Assembly: GCF_003590095.1 (NCBI RefSeq)
Contig: NC_039488.1
Location: forward strand, 11,470,001-11,534,000
Length of the DNA: 64,000 bases
Reading direction: 5' to 3'
From: Trichoplusia ni
Taxonomy: Eukaryota > Arthropoda > Insecta > Lepidoptera > Noctuidae
Of this stretch, positions 47,501 through 60,431 are shown in pieces. The stretch's first letter is position 1. Every line of letters begins with the position of its first letter. The position numbers and the translations under genes were made by a program. A model generated the notes under the pieces. The model saw only the letters and a program-made list of their open reading frames with translations. It was not told the DNA's origin and searched no databases.

Positions 47501-48534
47501 AATATGAGTTTGTGACATAGCTGAACCGATTTTTAAAATAGTTTTACAATAATTAAAGAATTATTATTTTAATGACAGAAAGCTACAGAATTTGTTAGAG
47601 GCTTTGGCTACGTAAGCGCTCAAAAAATACGGTATAGCAAAGTTGGCATAGGTGACTTTTACTTAAGTAGCTCTGGATCCATTACTGGTGAGTTGATGTG
47701 GTAACCATTTTGAATGTAACTACTCATCACTAAGATACTCAAAGGCTTGCCTAAGTTATATAACAATGTAATTTCTTCATCCGTCACGATCAAAATAAGT
47801 ATGAAAAATGCAAAGATTCGTAACGACTATCTTAACCAGTGACCTTGCCTTTATGGTTTTATACGAGTAGGTATTAGCTGCCTACTAGCGACATATAGAA
47901 CCCAGTCTATAGACGGCATAATGTAGACGATGCCTTTACTTCTACACAAATAGGCCCCAAACGTCCAAAACATTGTTGTAAAATGATAAACGGTTTCAAC
48001 ACAGGTCTTATTATTTCAGGCCTGAACGTTTACCCACATTTACTTCCACAGCTTGCCTAAACAATGTTTATTTTGTTTTTTATTTTAATTAACCCCTCAG
48101 GGACAATGGAAACGCTAATATCTCCGTCGTTCAGCCCTACTGGAGACCTAATGCGAATTTAATTATTTTTTCCATCATAAACAAATTGAATTGTGGTTTT
48201 GTTTTCGGATTCAAATTCCTCGTTTACTTTCTTTAACAGCTGTTTTCGTACTTAATCTGCCGATAGTGTAGTGAGAATATTTTTTATGATGCAATATCCA
48301 AAGAGTACAAAGGTCCGCTGTCCACTAGACTGTATCTCATGAACGGTGACAGCTAAAAATAGTGATTGAGATTAACCATCGGTTGTTGCGTTTAAAACCT
48401 ATAAATTATCACCTAATTGAGTACTTTCGTACAGAATCCTCAGCGTCACGAGTCCTACTGGCACGAAAACACGTATCTTCTCCCCGTTTTTAGTAACATT
48501 TATATCATTACTACTTTGCTCTTATTAATTATAG

Positions 48535-48680
48535 CCTGATAGTATGCTATAACCTTCCTCAATAAATAGGCTTTCGAAAACTAAAATAACTATTCAAATT
48601 TGACCAGTAGTTCCTGAGATAAGTGCATTCAAACCACAAAACCAAACAATCTCTTGAGCTTTATATTACTAGTATAGAAA
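48535..48680 (-). repeat. non-LTR/SINE retroposon tail, diverged
   Basis: AACCTTCCTCAATAAATAGG, then GACCAGTAGTTCCTGAGATA and a TATATTACTAGTATAGA end. Same family as 46655-46885. Confidence 0.6.
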
Positions 48681-50020
48681 ACAATATATTATGCAGCACA
48701 TTATGTGTAGGTACAAGGTCTGACCTACCCAAAGTATAGATCACGATAAAAGCCTCTATACCACTTATTAGTTTACAGTTACCTAACTGTGCACTCTGTC
48801 CACGTTATGGGTATTGGTATGGGTATAGGTAAACAATTACGATATTAAGTGTTCGTTAGTAAGTATAAAGAACGTTTAGTAAAATTGAAATTGTGGCATC
48901 CTTGTTTGTAAACTTTGTAGGGATTTTTAATACCCTATTTTAAGCAATACTCCTTACCGAAGACCGTTTAGACAATAGTCTTTAATTAAACATACAATTA
49001 GCTTTAGTTCCGAGTTAGCGTATTCTTACGCTGAAAGAATAAGATCGAATTTCTAATTACGTAAGAGGAGAATATTAGCAGAGTTGTCGCAAGACTGAAA
49101 TAGAAGACCTTAAATATTGGCTTGGAGATCAGACCCAGCCCTGAATAGACTTACGGTCGCCTTCGATTAAGTTTTAAAATAAACCGAAACGTTTTTGCTA
49201 TTTGTCTGTCTATGTAGACCGTTTTCAAATTTAAAATTAATTCATTATTATTCCGTCTCATGAAATTAATTGTGATAATAAAGTATATCTTCTTCAAATA
49301 CCATCTCGTAAATGCATTACTGCTGTTCGCGTAAATATATTATGAATGCTGGGTACAGTAATCTTCCCATAAAAGATGTATTAAGTACAAGTATTTCGAA
49401 ATATTTATTTTTTGCTCACTGTATAATGATGACAAAATAGTTTCACCGTAAATAGCTTAGGTATCTACACTATAATATTGGATCGCGATTATGTATTCTG
49501 ATGGCGAATTACGGTCAAGATTTAGCGTGTACGGGGCGTGTAATCGAATCAAATAAAATGCACTTTAAATTAAGTGTAAGTATACATAGTAACCTACCTA
49601 CATCTTCTTACACATATTAGAACCGAACTCCAAAAACATTACCTCAAAATATCGCTTCACACCATCATTAATCATTAACCTGCAATTAAAAAAGCTCGAA
49701 TATCCTGATAAAACGGGTCCACTATAAATTGCCTTCGATTTATTGACATTGTGATAATTACGAACATAAACAGAAATAAAGGCTGTATAAAGGTTTTATA
49801 TCGAGTTGTCGGTCGCCAGTGACGGATGACCGGCCCGGGGTGTTAATTGGAAAACAATTCCATCGCTCATTCAGACAAGTTTGTGATAAAGGAATTAAGA
49901 GATGTCGGTAATTTATTTTTTATAGGAGGGCTGCGTAGTTTATGATAATAATATGTTATTGTTTTTTAAGCTAAAAGATCACATTATATTTTAAGACCAT
50001 ATTTTAATTTGAATACACTA

Positions 50021-50144
50021 AGGGCTTGCTTCACGATGGCCACTAATTCCCGTTAAATTACTTGACAGATTTTTTCATACAAAGAATGTCAAATTTTTCG
50101 ATTTATCTGCCGGATAGCTAATCAGTGATTGTGAAACAGCCTTA
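50021..50144. mobile_element. MITE-like inverted-repeat element
   Basis: The left end TAAGGGCTTGCTTCACGATG mirrors the right end, which reversed reads TAAGGCTGTTTCACAATCAC. About 120 bases and no coding capacity. The terminal repeats are short and diverged, so the class is uncertain. Confidence 0.5.
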
Positions 50145-50288
50145 TTTTTTATTGTCTTTTGTTTCATTCCAAAGTTCCTGCAGTTTATTTATTTCGAAAT
50201 AGTTGAAAGATTTTACCTCTACATTCCTTTGCTGCGTGTTTTCTTGGAGACATCTACCACCGCTTTTCAAACCATAAGCGACCACAAT

Positions 50289-50336
50289 GTGGAAGAGATG
50301 CCGCTGTACGCCGTGTCTCATCATCTCACTCACACA
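50289..50336. repeat. dispersed imperfect palindrome, copy C
   Basis: GTGGAAGAGATGCCGCTGTA then CGCCGTGTCTCATCATCTCA. Confidence 0.5.
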
Positions 50337-51078
50337 AATTCAAACGCTTTCAGGACGTGGTTTTAGTTTTGTTCTTAGATACCCTAAATACCTCCAAATA
50401 GAATGCACCTTAATTTATTTGGTACAACGCTGAAAACAAAACACTGCAGTTAAGGTTCTTTAATTAAATTTCTGTTGGAATCTAGAACAAATTGGTGCTC
50501 TTCATGAGCTCTTTTTGATCGAAAATTAAAGTTACTTAGAGCGGAGGCTTCGCTGAATGGAGTTGGAACTTAAAGATTGTAGCTTTACAATAACATTTTT
50601 CAATTTGTAAGACTAGTAAAAATTTAACATGTCTTCGTTAAACGATCAGACTTTTGAACTTTTCATTGTAATTTGAAACACTAATCATTCTAATCTATTT
50701 TATTTACGAGAACTAAAATTGATTGGTCCCTAATGGACCAATGCCCCTAATATATATGACACTTAATTTTAAATCTTCTGCAAAATTTCTGTCCAGGCTA
50801 TAAAAGCGTGATGCAGATACTCAAAATAAGATTAAAAAATATATTTTTTCATTTAATTTCCAACATCAGGTGCTCAAGCTAAAATGAGTTCAGAAACTTT
50901 TGTTCTTCCAACGGAAAGTACCTCGACCTCAAGTCTAATTTATTATTTTACGACTGCTTTAGGGACCACGTGACTATTTAAGGCACATTGGCTTGCCAGT
51001 GGTTCTCTTTGATTAATCCCTTTCGCCTCCATCTAGGGCTCTACCATTATTTCTTAAAGCAGTACCATAGTATTCGAG

Positions 51079-51126
51079 TAAGAGAGATATTGTATTCCAC
51101 GTATAAAGCGGCGTCTCTTTCCCACA
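51079..51126. repeat. dispersed imperfect palindrome, copy D
   Basis: TAAGAGAGATATTGTATTCC then AAGCGGCGTCTCTTTCCCAC. Confidence 0.55.
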
Positions 51127-52604
51127 ACTCCACAAGTGCTACTATAAAAGCTGTGGTATCTGCTTATTCGTCTTTCTAAATATTGTCCTTAGGGAACACG
51201 ATCCTTATTAGTTTGGGACCCTAATATTAAACTCTTGGTGCTGTGGTCCGTATTAACGAGTGAATAAACGGTTGAAGAAAATTAACACCTTATCTTGGGA
51301 GTAATTATTCAGACAATGGGTACCTCAATTGGCTGCTTGGTCCTTTGCGTAGTCAAAGTTTAAGGGATTAAGGTACCGACTCGAAGGATTAATCTTCCAG
51401 TTAAAAGAGCTTGAGTGCTCGGCGGAGATTCATGAAATATTCATTTCGAATATGTTTCTTGAATGCTGAATAAAATGTTAAACGTGTCCTTTTACTTAAA
51501 AAAAGTGTGTAATTTAGTGGGTAAAGTTAACAATTATATGGAGTAATAAATGGTGGATACAGGTGCTCTGTATTTTTAAGGTAAAATAAAATCTATAATA
51601 AGTAATTGTAGAAAGAGGAATCCATTTTTTTTCTTTAAACCTTACTTACTCAACCCTGTAGAACCCCTTGCGTGGCATTAACACAGAACACATTTTTACA
51701 TTTACCAGAAAAACATAAATCGGCAATAAAATTAACAAGCGATGGGGGAAACCACAAGTTTCTTCTATTTCTTTGTATTTTGTAAATCTTTTAGATAAAT
51801 GTTCTGTCAAGGAAATATGTAGCGGGCTTTCGCTGTCACACGAACCCACAGGTTAATGCGATAAACTGGGCATTTCTTATTCCACTCGTAGTTGTAAATC
51901 ACCTCGTTTTATTTATGTTAAAATACTATAAATATTTGTATTTTGGCTAAGTGTCGTAAAAATAACAAAAGTTTTCAGGCCATCAATTTTGTAGGTAAAC
52001 TTTTTTGTGGTATTAAATATTTTTATATTTGAATACTTTCTTTAAGAATGTAAGATTGTTACTTGATTTTATTGTTATTTTGAGGAAATATTGGTTTACC
52101 GGAAATACTGCATTATTAGAGTAGTTATGTTGAGTTTATCGAAAAAGGCTAAGGTTATAATGCATACCTATATATAGGTTAGGCATATCATGATACCGTG
52201 ACTCACATAGTAGCTCGAACAAAACCGTGAAGTTCAGCTAGACGTCTAATTATGTTATTTAACCTGTCACACCACCATTGACCGTTAGCCACCTAAATAT
52301 ACCCAGCACGGTCCACCTAACAGAATGCCCAAACACGGCGTGTTAACCCTTTAGTAGTCACGTGACGTGACAACGCGACCAGTTCCTCGTGCGGTACGGT
52401 AATAGACGTGTCAATAGCAGATCGTCACTTGTTCCGGAACAGTTAGCGGCATTGTAGGGTTATTCGGGGTATGAGTGTTAAAACGTGGAATAATCAATTT
52501 ATTTTTAAACCAACATATTCGGGATAGAATGGAAGAATAGAGGTAATAAGTCTATCTGTAACACAAGATATATTAAAAAAAGGACTTCCATATCAAGAAA
52601 TTTT

Positions 52605-52692
52605 GTTTTTGTGTCGCCTGGGCTTTCTTAAATATTCGAGTCTTATGTACAAAGACACCCAGACTCAGGATACGCATTCGTGGACCCCACAT
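52605..52692 (-). repeat. SINE fragment
   Basis: TACAAAGACACCCAGACTCA then GGATACGCATTCGTGGACCC, matching the middle of the SINE at 37660-37795. The head is missing. Confidence 0.55.
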
Positions 52693-53403
52693 ACTCTACA
52701 ATATGAACTTCGCACTTTTATTTGCAGAAATTCTTTTTTTACGTGACGTGTTATGCCAAATGCGATTTGCAATTCATCATGTGTGTATCGATTGCCTACC
52801 TAAATGTGTTTTAGAACTTTCAACATTAACAAGTTTAAAGGCTATTTACGTCCATTTCTTGATCTGTGGCAAAAGCTATGATTTTGTCTCATGCTAAAGT
52901 TTCTGATAAAAATAAATATTCTTTTCTTGCCTTTTTCATGTCAATGTGTTACGATAATTTGACCATGTCATCCCATCTGTTGCTTGCCTGTAGTTTCATA
53001 TATTTATATCATATATTTTTCTTTTTAATACAAAGGAATACCCCTGTACGTGTGTTATAATCATTGGGTTTCGTTTACGATTATATAGAAGTAATCTTAG
53101 CTCTTTGAGACTGAAAAACAAAAAGTGACAAGGATAAATAATTTTTAAAGTAAAACTTTGACAACGAATAAAAGAAAATATTTTTGGAACAGTCTTCACT
53201 TGCACTACAGCACTAGTGTTAAAACTATTCCCCGTTAATCTTTTCCGATGCACATTATTCACTGTCGATACCAGTTTAAAAACCAATAAATTTCTCTAAA
53301 ATAAAAGCGGACCGTAGTACGCTAGGATGTTATAGAGTGGCCAACAAAACTGCAAGAACGTACACGGAAGGAGTTAGTGTTTCTAAAGCAGGTATGTTCG
53401 CGG

Positions 53404-53456
53404 TGTGGGAACGAGATACCGCTATTTGTAATGTAGAGCGCTGTTTCACTCGCACT
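53404..53456. repeat. dispersed imperfect palindrome, copy E
   Basis: GTGTGGGAACGAGATACCGC then GTAGAGCGCTGTTTCACTCG. Confidence 0.5.
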
Positions 53457-54084
53457 ATGAGAAAAGAGGCAAAGGTATGTCTCTCCAGCGTAAAAGTGCT
53501 TGAATGTGAAAAAGTGCACCTTCAATTTTGTGCACCTGGCGAGTTTATTCCGTTTATTAACCAAGTTTTCTTGGAACAGAGTCAATATCTGTTTTTGTCT
53601 AGATTTCAATTTAGACTCTACAGATGTAGTTGTAACCAACCAACTAACCAATTTGAATGAGAAAGTAGAATCCGTATCTAAGTTTTTTTTGGAAAGTCGA
53701 AATTTTAATATTTTTTCGGATCTTGAATTTGGCTTCATTGAACAATAATGATAATTTAAGACATGCACAAATTTAGTCGAAAAACCATATACACCGTGCT
53801 AATTAAACGCGTTTTCTCATACAAAACATGTCAATCAATGTGTAAGTATCCGAAATTGTTAATCCATTTGAAACACAGTTGACATACAGAGGTCGTCGAA
53901 CGCAGTTTATAATCCTCATTGTAAATTGTTTTTGCACGCAGTTTCACTGAAAAGCAGATGTGGCTAGTTCTATTTTATGTTGTCATCTGTCAAGAAACAA
54001 AATTTATGTTTATTAGAACATACTCTTACTAAAATTAAATGCTGCAAAATATTTTTCTGACTTATCATCATCTGTCCGGTCCAG

Positions 54085-54385
54085 TCTAACCGATTTAAGC
54101 TAAGTGCCCCTGTTTTACAAGAAGCAATTGTCTGACCTCCTCAACCCGGTTACCTGGGCAACACGATACCTCACGGTTGTCAGACATTAAAGCTTCTGAT
54201 TACCTGTAACGACTGTCAAAGATGTATGAATTACAGCCGGGGACCACAATTTAACGTGCCTTCCGAAACACGGAGGAACTCGTTATGACAAAATGGTCAC
54301 CCATCTACGGACCAACCATGTTAAGCGTAGCTTAACCTGTGGTCGATTCACTTATGCAGTTATAACTTGGCCACGAGCTCCTCAT
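54085..54385 (-). repeat. retroposon with a 5S-rRNA-like segment
   Basis: Contains ATTACAGCCGGGGACCACAA, GTGCCTTCCGAAACACGGAG, then GGTCACCCATCTACGGACCA and TAGCTTAACCTGTGGTCGAT. The last two blocks line up in order with GGTCACCCATCCAAGTACTA and TGCTTAACTTCGGTGATCGG of the 5S gene at 39211-39329, in the same orientation. A 5S-derived SINE is a reasonable reading. Confidence 0.45.
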
Positions 54386-54624
54386 TTTTCTGACTTATAA
54401 AAATAAAATTAATAAATGAATCTTTAATCGCCATTTTGTCCATGAAATATCAATATTTCGGCGGTAGTTCACCAAACAAATATTTGCCGCGGAAAGTCAC
54501 GCCACCAAAAAGTTTATTGAAAAAGTTTTTATGCGTGTCGCGGGCCCACTTCAGAGTTCTATTTGGAAGGCCTATTTAAGTTTTCACACAAATTCTGGCT
54601 AGGTTTTAGGCATTGCGGTTTTTT

Positions 54625-54740
54625 AGAGTTCCTTACCGAAAGGGTTAATATGGAACCCTATTACTTTGGCTCCGCTGTCTGTGGAACCGTGATTGTAAGA
54701 CGGATCAAATTTTATCGATGATATTATTATGTTGCCACTG
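54625..54740 (+). repeat. 'GTTCCGTACC...GGAACCC' repeat
   Basis: TTTTAGAGTTCCTTACCGAA, then AGGGTTAATATGGAACCCTA and a CTGTCTGTGGAACCGT stretch. It is related to 59725-59860. Confidence 0.5.
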
Positions 54741-57074
54741 TTACAATATTTTTTTGAAGTAAAGCTGGATGTTACTTAAAAGGTGATCAATTCTTCTTCC
54801 ATATTTGATTTTCTTTAGTCTAATTGAGCCTCAGTTGAGTGAGTGCGATTTGCATTTGACCGATTTTTAGTTTTAAGTAGGATATTCGTGTACGGTAATG
54901 TTATTGTTGTAACTAACATAATGTTTTGTCATTGATAGATAGTAGTTTAGTTTTAGTTAGTAAGTGTCGTCGCGGTGTTCCAAGGTTGCGGTCACTGCTT
55001 ACACCGTCAATATACACAAACTTGTAACAACTTTACCGAACCTTAACTATGTTAAGCCTAGACCCTTATAACTAAGTTTTCGTGTACAACATTGATATTT
55101 TGGAGGCATTTTGTCTTGTTTTCTTGAAAAAAAGAACATTCTAACATTACTTTTAGGTAACGCCTAAAATACGCCTATGTTAAAGGGGCAAGAAAATGCA
55201 CTTTTAAAGATAAGTGTGAAAATGCTCTTTTAACACAATAAAGTGTAACAAAAAACAGATTTTACAATAAGGCTTTATTTTCTTGTAGATAAAGTGATTT
55301 TAATTTTACTTAAGTAAGCATACGAAATATTTTCACAAACATGTCAAATTACTACCACAGATGTAATACACATAAAATCTAAAACAAAAAAAGAATATGA
55401 AAATCTTATTTACCGACGGGAGATTTTCATAAAAACGCTTCGAACCGTTTAGACGCTGTTTCCTTTGACAAATAGTTGAATAACTGTGATATTATGTGGC
55501 TCAGACAGTTATTTATTGTTAAGGTAGCCCGACGTGAATGAAAGAAGGCATTTTGATCTTATAAACATTATAGGATAGCCAACATCTGAATAGAATAGAT
55601 GGATGTGTAACGGACAATATAGTATGGTTTGAATTTAGAATTTATACTTTTTAATTTTTGTTTTAGTACGCGATCAAATGTATTCCTGGTAAATAAAACT
55701 ACCTAGTATTTTTTTTTTACTTTGTATAAATGTTTTGGTTTGTTTTTTACGAATATTTGTATTTTTGTAATAAAAAAGAATCTTGGTGATAGGTTTCTTA
55801 AGCAGTTAAAAATAGGATGACATTAAATGCAAAACAAAAATTGTAAATTAAATTCCGTCGAGTCTAATTCCGCTTATCACATAAAATGATTAGATCTATT
55901 ACAACTTTGCAGCAGTTTTATTTTTCTTTCATAAAATAACGTAGATCTTTTAAACATTGGAAACAGATGTTTCATATTATCCGATCTTATTTCTAAATTC
56001 ATATCTTTGATAAAGTTGTATTTGTTTTCGCCCCATTTATAAAAGAAACAGGCAATCCACATTAGTGACGTCTCTAAAAAGCGTAATGCTTTGCGAATTC
56101 TGTCACGACTCAAAACCTTAGCCAAGGTTTAACCTTTAGAAGGAGCAAATATTTAATACAAAACACAAGAATTAGAATTCACAAGAGTCCCTTTATCTAT
56201 ATGCTGTGGAATACGTAATAAAACCTAATAAGACCTGTCAGTTAAACGAGAAAATAAGATACCACAGGCAGCGCAGGCGTCGAGGCTGTCCTTGTAATAG
56301 GTGTTCAGTACCCCGCTATGCATACACAATTAGATCCTGATAGTCTTGTCTTAAAATTCAACAAGACCATGCATTATTCAGTATACAAATTAGGACCACT
56401 CGGAAAATATGTTAAGGAACACATTAAATACGTTTTTGGGGCGCCTCAAAAGAGTAGTTCTGGAACTTTTGAGGAATTAAAATGTGGAAGTGTTAGTTTG
56501 TTAGTATTGTGTTCTATTTTATTTTTATAATTAAAAGCAGTCTTAAAATAATATCGATTATACAAAAAAAAGGAATCATTACTTGTAATTAGAAAGATAA
56601 CTATGACTTCTTCTTGCGAGAAAAATGAAAATACTTAATATATTTTTTAAAGTTAATGGTAATCCAATTTGTATGTTGTGTGTGTATAAAAATACCAAAA
56701 CAAAAAATGAAAAATAAAAAAAAAACTATAAAAACTTTGAAACTAGAAACTAGTGAATACTACGAGTAGCAAAACTAAAAACCAACTGTTGTTAGAAAAA
56801 GCTAAAGTTTTAGAACGAGTCATTCAGTTTTACGGCAAATGGCCCACACGCAGTCGTAATGGGTCGTTTGGTAAAATGCCCGCCGGCCTGGGGGTTAAAC
56901 CTAGACTTTATATGAAAAATATTGTTATGTCTGTGATGTTGTGTACTGTCATCTATACTAATATTGTTGCCAGGTAAATTAAGATACACGAGTTTCCACA
57001 GATACTTGACTCTCGTATTTATAGGAGTTGCCAAACATATTTTTTTAAAACGGCTCATGTTTATACAATTGAAT

Positions 57075-57230
57075 CCCTGTGTCGCGGGGGTTTTCACAAA
57101 CATTCAATTCACATGCACAAAGAAACCGATTCGTGAATCACACAAGCTTGTCTTACGCGGGGATCGAACCCGCTCTGTGGTGGTGGTTTGGCTTGGCGGC
57201 CTTAACCACTCGGCTATTCAAACTCAAATC
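57075..57230 (-). repeat. tRNA-headed SINE
   Basis: The minus strand has GAATAGCCGAGTGGTTAAGG (box A), GAGCGGGTTCGATCCCCGCG (box B), TAAGACAAGCTTGTGTGATT, and ends CCCGCGACACAGGG. Confidence 0.7.
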
Positions 57231-57714
57231 CGAGGAGTGATTTATGAACGTTCCGATGGACCGAACCATATTACTGAGCCACCATTTTCTATCCGTCTAT
57301 CCTTCAGTCGCTATGATCAATCTCAGAAACTATAATTAGCTATTATAGGCAGTTGATTTTTCACGACTGATGTATTTTATTGAAGTTATTGTAAAATAAT
57401 TTTCAAAATAAAAATTGAAGTTAAGGTAGGTATAGTTGATACAGATATATATTCAAATATTTGACTCACACTTACCCGGTTTAGAATAAAAGACGTAGGT
57501 AAGTTTTTACAGTTTTTTAGCTCTCCAAATAAAGGTGGAACCTAATATATCCACGCACACACATTTGCGTTTGGGAGTGACCCGTCGCATGTCACTTATA
57601 TTAATCAAATACATTATTGGCTACGGTTCGGCAAACTTCGGTAATCGTCGGTAAACATCGTGTGTTTGTACGCAAAGGCTCGGCTACTCAGAAGATTGAT
57701 AATTAAAGTATCCT

Positions 57715-57820
57715 GGTGTCTTTTTTTGTAAGGCGGGGGAATCTTCACGGACACCCGCTTCCTCGGGGGATGGAACGGGTAGTGTCAGACTCTTACGACT
57801 AAACCTGAACCAACGTGCTA
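57715..57820 (-). repeat. dispersed moth repeat, 'GTCTGACACTCCC' family
   Basis: AGGCGGGGGAATCTTCACGG, ACACCCGCTTCCTCGGGGGA and GTGTCAGACTCTTACGACTA, then AACCTGAACC. Reverse copy. Confidence 0.65.
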
Positions 57821-58674
57821 CGTTTAACAAATACTGATTTTTGCACGGCTGCTCAAGGTTAGATCTGACAAGAACATTAGAATTTCGTATTTTTACATCG
57901 TGCATCGTTTATTCATTTAACAGTTTCAGATTTAAGATATATATGTGTTATTATGTCATATCTCTAAAGCAAAAAATATACTCGTCTCACAAAACTTATT
58001 ACAATAAGATAATAGCACAGTAAAGATATTTAGAAACGAACGAATATCACGTTCAACCAGTATATATTTTCATAAATCTTTTTGACCAGAAGCCAAATGT
58101 CAGAACGAAAACAAATGAGACTAGAAAACAAAAAGCTTAAGAGAAGCTCAACATAGCCCAAAAACAAAACGCTGAAATTGAAAATACTCTGCGTGTTTAA
58201 AACACGACAAATGGTAAGGGCTCCTACTTTGTATAAAATACTTTTGGGGTTTTACATAAAAAAACTACATTTATTATTCTTTCAATAAAAACTAGAGGTC
58301 TATCAAAAACAAATGTGCAATGCCTTAACCTGAACATTGGCCAGGCCTTTGGCAGAAATTTATTGGACTATAGTAATGACACATTATTATTATAATTTTT
58401 TCAATCTTTTAGCAAACATATTCCTAGTAAATGAAGTACATTACTCACTTAAAACAACTCATACAGTTAAACATGTCTCCTTTTGAGGTATTTAGACGCC
58501 GGCCATTAAAGTTTCAAACGACCCTAACGGGATTCCGTATTGAACCAAGCAAAGGGTTCTTAATGAAGTAGACTTTGAATAAAATATTGTGGGCCGAGCA
58601 AGGTCAAGACTTTATATTAGATGCCCGAGGGAATTTATCAGATGTAAGTCCATTTATGGATGTCTTTACTTCAT

Positions 58675-58860
58675 TGACTTGGTAATACTGCACGGATAAC
58701 CAACTGGTAAAGGTTACAACGCCAAACTCATTGTGCGCGCCGTTTCGCGGAATCAATTCCCGCGTAGGACAATCGTATGTGTGATACACTATTGCTTTTT
58801 CTGAGTCTATGTGTTTGAGTCGGCGACACAAGGACGAAAAATGCTCTGTGTTTTTTTAAA
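58675..58860 (+). repeat. tRNA-headed SINE, diverged
   Basis: TGCACGGATAACCAACTGGT (box A), GCGGAATCAATTCCCGCGTA (box B), GGACAATCGTATGTGTGATA, and ends GGCGACACAAGG before a T run. Confidence 0.6.
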
Positions 58861-59724
58861 CCTAAAACATGTCTAGAAATAACAAACTACGACATTCTCG
58901 ATTATAAAGAATTCACGCATTAAGTAGGTACCTCCTAAGCAGTTAAACGCAGCGTAGGATAAAATACATACTGCATCAAATTATCCCACAGTCACGTAGC
59001 AGATGCTACGCCGTAGCACAGAGCTACTGAACTCAGCCTCGGAATTTCAAGCTTTGGTCCTAAATTGAAATTCCTTGCGTTACTGAGGAGCAAAAAACTG
59101 GGATTATTAAACTAGCTTGAGTACACGAGTTTGCTCGTGCGGTTTTAGCTTTAAGCTTTTCATTAAGTTCTTGCAAAGTTGATATGGCTCAAGTATTCAG
59201 GTATACAATAGTTGGGATATTATTCTATGAGAATACATAGCGTGTTGTGTAGTGCTCTAATAAAGCAGATCAAAATTTTTAGACAGCCTTAATATATCAT
59301 GGCGTGTTAAAAAAATGCTTTACACAATGAGAAAGTTGATAAAAAATTCTAGCAGCATCGTATTTTTTTTTGTTTTGTATGCAGTCTTATTTACATGTGA
59401 AATCCAATTGAAAATGTATGACGATACATAAACCGTCAGTTATAAAGTAATTTACTGGGTACTTATTTACTTCAGAGCAGTAACGAAATTGATGCGCAAA
59501 AAACAGGGTGTAATAAAATTTTAATGACATTGGTATCTATAGATTTATAATTGGTATTCACAATGTGTCGTGGACGCCATTTATAACCGAGGACAATGGA
59601 ATGGGGCAGCACTATCTTATTGGCATTACTTAGAAAGGGTAATATAATATACTATTGGTTTTGGCTGGTTTTGCCTGCTTTTCGGGCATAATTATTTTTT
59701 ATGGTAGGAATGATCAGAGTAAAA

Positions 59725-59860
59725 AATCGCTGTTGTTTTTTGGGATTCCGTGCCCATAGGGTTAAAACGGAACCCTATCACTTCTGTCTGTCCGTCCATC
59801 ACCGCCATCTCACGAACGGTGATAGCTATACAGTTGAAATTTTCGCAGATGTTCTGGTAT
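59725..59860 (+). repeat. 'GTTCCGTACC...GGAACCC' repeat
   Basis: GGGATTCCGTGCCCATAGGG, TTAAAACGGAACCCTATCAC, CTGTCTGTCCGTCC and TCACGAACGGTGATAGCTAT, a widespread lepidopteran interspersed repeat. Confidence 0.55.
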
Positions 59861-60168
59861 TAACATACGAACAATTTAAAAGTAAAGATCTAGTTTAAAC
59901 TAAACTTTAGTAATAGTTATCAATTTTTCAAGCAAAAGATTTTTGATTTATTCTCTTTATATATCTACGGGCTATTTTACTTAGTCAGATCATGTAGGTC
60001 TTAGGCTGGTCTTCACCGATGATTCAAGTAGTTTTTTATAGTTGCAGAAGGGACACAAAACTCTACAACCTTCCGCTTCGCAGAGGCAAAAATAATTTTG
60101 TTTGATGTCTACGTACAAAGGTAGGTTCTAAAGTGATGTCACAATAACAAATAAATATAATGAATTAT

Positions 60169-60174
60169 TTTATT
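60169..60174 (-). terminator. candidate poly(A) signal of the chitin-binding gene
   Basis: TTTATT on plus reads AATAAA on minus, about 260 bases after the stop codon at 60432-60434. It is the first such hexamer I see downstream. Confidence 0.4.
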
Positions 60175-60431
60175 ATTATATTGATACTGAATTTAGTCAG
60201 AAACCTAATCGATTGTTCTTAAAATGTACCAAAAATAACATCTCAATGATGACGGTAAGAAATATTTCTTTAACAGCTCATGTCGCGATTATTTAAAAAA
60301 ATAAACATATCTCTAATTTAATTGATAAACGATTAATCTAATAGTTCAGTATAGTGCGTACAAATTCATGGCTTTGCTATGGTGAATAGGACTCTAATTT
60401 TGCGTTTTATCCTGATTCTGGTGAAATTGAA

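Larger units (their letters stand above)
45195..60431. other. 15 kb intergenic region, repeats only
   Basis: From the ZNFX1-like start to the chitin-binding gene I find no protein with recognisable domains and no spliced gene model. The open frame at 53322-53768 overlaps a repeat copy and has no family resemblance. The region holds non-LTR tails (46655-48680), three palindrome copies, a MITE near 50021, SINE fragments and the 5S-like retroposon at 54085-54385. Confidence 0.55.

Noticed and set aside
53322..53768. 148-residue minus-strand open frame, with a 107-residue plus frame opposite
   Set aside because: It covers palindrome copy E, has no recognisable family, and has no sign of introns, promoter or poly(A) support.
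57120..57230. possible tRNA with GGTTCGATCCCCGC B box
   Set aside because: The sequence between the boxes is expanded and the 3' body matches the SINE family. No CCA-end stem.
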